Shown: piece by piece, positions 63,348-64,000 of the stretch
How positions within the stretch are numbered: position 1 is the stretch's first letter
Layout: each line of letters opens with the position of its first letter
Assembly (NCBI GenBank): GCA_963699015.1
Contig: CAVOSX010000008.1
Location: 248,001 to 312,000 of the forward strand
DNA length: 64,000 nucleotides
DNA from: PALSA-505 sp963699015
GTDB taxonomy: Bacteria > Actinomycetota > Actinomycetes > Streptosporangiales > Streptosporangiaceae
Direction: 5' to 3'
The notes under the pieces: model-generated
Seen by the model: the letters and a program-made list of their open reading frames with translations, nothing else
What the model was told of the DNA's origin: nothing
Databases searched by the model: none
Translations under genes and position numbers: made by a program

Positions 63348-63566
63348 CCGCGGTAGCGGCCGAGCAAGCGGCGCCGCCAGGATTACAAGCGGTGGCAGCG
63401 GGAGGCTCTGATGGAGCTGTGGCAGCTGGATCTCACCAAGTCGGTGTTCCTGGCCGATGGCACCGGGGGATCCTGTGCTCTCGTGGAAGCTGTCGTAACA
63501 GCGGCCCAGGCGGGCAGGGTGGAGGCGATGAGTAACCGCAACCCCCATCGTCTACCTGCTATATGA
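63348..63566 (+). pseudogene. IS481-type transposase fragment
   Basis: The frame reads RPSKRRRQDYKRWQREALMEL, then WQLDLTKSVFLADGTGGSC and stops at TGA 63564-63566. DYKRW.R..PMELWQ.D..G.VFLADG is the start of the rve catalytic domain of IS481 transposases with the first catalytic Asp. The rest of the domain and the N-terminal helix-turn-helix are missing. Confidence 0.68.
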
Positions 63567-63615
63567 GTTTTAACGCGCGGCCGGAGGAGGCCGCCGGGAC
63601 AAGGGAGTCTGTGGG

Positions 63616-63975
63616 ATGACGCGGTACCTGATCTCGTTCGGCGCCCACGCGATGGACCACATCCCCCACGAGGACATGCCGGCCGTGGCCAAGGCCGCGC
63701 ACGCAGTGGTCCAGGAGGCCGTGAACGCTGGCGCGCTTGTGTGCGCCGGCGGACTGGAAGACCAGCGGGCGAGCATCGTGGCCACCGACGGGGCGGTCAC
63801 CGACGGCCCGTACCCGGAGGCCATCGGCGGACTCACGGTCGTCAAGGTGCCCTCACGCGAGGAGGCGCTGGAGTGGGCCGCCAAGATCGCCGTCGCCTGC
63901 CGCTGTGCGCAAGAGGTCCGGGAGTTCGGGCCCGACCCCGAACTCGACGAGATGCTCCGCCAGGCAGATAGGTGA
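63616..63975 (+). CDS. YCII-related (DGPF-type) protein
   Basis: 119 residues. YLISFGAHAMDHIPHEDMPAVAKAAHAVVQEAVNAGALVCAGGL, TDGAVTDGPYPEAIGGLTVVKVPSREEALEWAAKIA and the acidic C-terminus match the YCII/DGPFAETKE family, here with DGPYPEA at the signature. Members are small dimeric proteins, often near ECF sigma factors, of uncertain enzymatic role. Confidence 0.88.
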   Translation: MTRYLISFGAHAMDHIPHEDMPAVAKAAHAVVQEAVNAGALVCAGGLEDQRASIVATDGAVTDGPYPEAIGGLTVVKVPSREEALEWAAKIAVACRCAQEVREFGPDPELDEMLRQADR

Positions 63976-64000
63976 CGTCAACCTGCCCGGTCTGAAGGGC

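Overview
The window is high-GC DNA with GTG and ATG starts, long GC-rich open frames, LuxR/LAL, WhiB-like, MerR, MarR, TetR and SigE-type regulators, a mycothiol-dependent dehydrogenase and DUF1707, Rv1733c-like and BON-domain proteins. This points to a chromosomal segment of a soil-type actinobacterium (Streptosporangiales or a related filamentous lineage; this is inference, as no rRNA is present). About 48 intact or nearly intact genes are seen, with two tRNAs (initiator Met and Thr-GGT) and an unusually large number of decayed or frameshifted genes.

Layout. 1-4.3 kb: end of a polytopic membrane protein, then a decayed stretch (small conserved protein, PQQ-type beta-propeller with at least six frame changes, secreted protein cut by an IS1182-type transposase fragment). 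4.5-6.6 kb: aminotransferase, tRNA-fMet with promoter and terminator, and a fossil tyrosine integrase beside it. 6.6-12 kb: sparse accessory DNA with YbjQ, 2H-phosphoesterase-like protein, SAM methyltransferase and a SnoaL-like protein. 12.3-18.3 kb: GH5 glycosidase, a SigE-type sigma factor translationally coupled to a membrane-anchored propeller protein, DUF1707 protein, an AAC(2')-like acetyltransferase coupled to a zinc-ribbon protein and facing a MerR/GyrI-like regulator. 18.3-23.1 kb: three minus-strand genes around a 951-residue peptidoglycan hydrolase. 23.5-30.8 kb: small VOC and monooxygenase proteins, NfeD-flotillin pair, mycothiol-dependent formaldehyde dehydrogenase, YdeI-like protein, short-type ProRS, and a divergent cupin/MarR pair with nested palindromes. 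30.9-36.1 kb: two low-complexity envelope proteins, a hydrolase, tRNA-Thr, a truncated WhiB and an aquaporin remnant.

36.2-53.2 kb is a domain of large LAL-type LuxR regulators (two intact, one frameshifted, one remnant) interleaved with alpha/beta hydrolases, several of which are paralogous, plus VOC, metallo-beta-lactamase, GNAT and TetR genes. 53.4-63.3 kb holds families typical of stress or dormancy physiology and central carbon use: beta-carbonic anhydrase, HSL-type esterase, a KdpD-N/universal-stress open frame running into a lipoprotein, a DUF7455 zinc ribbon, an Rv1733c remnant, a PfkB kinase and GH65 phosphorylase pair, a triple-BON protein and a class I aldolase. A YCII protein and an IS481-type fragment close the window.

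The strongest anomalies are the KdpD-N/USP/lipoprotein open frame with an altered P-loop, the integrase fossil at tRNA-fMet, the coupled AAC(2') operon, the hydrolase with a lost nucleophile, and a recurring pattern of single-base frame breaks in otherwise intact genes, which may be either true decay or sequence error. No CRISPR array, complete mobile element or complete biosynthetic cluster is visible.
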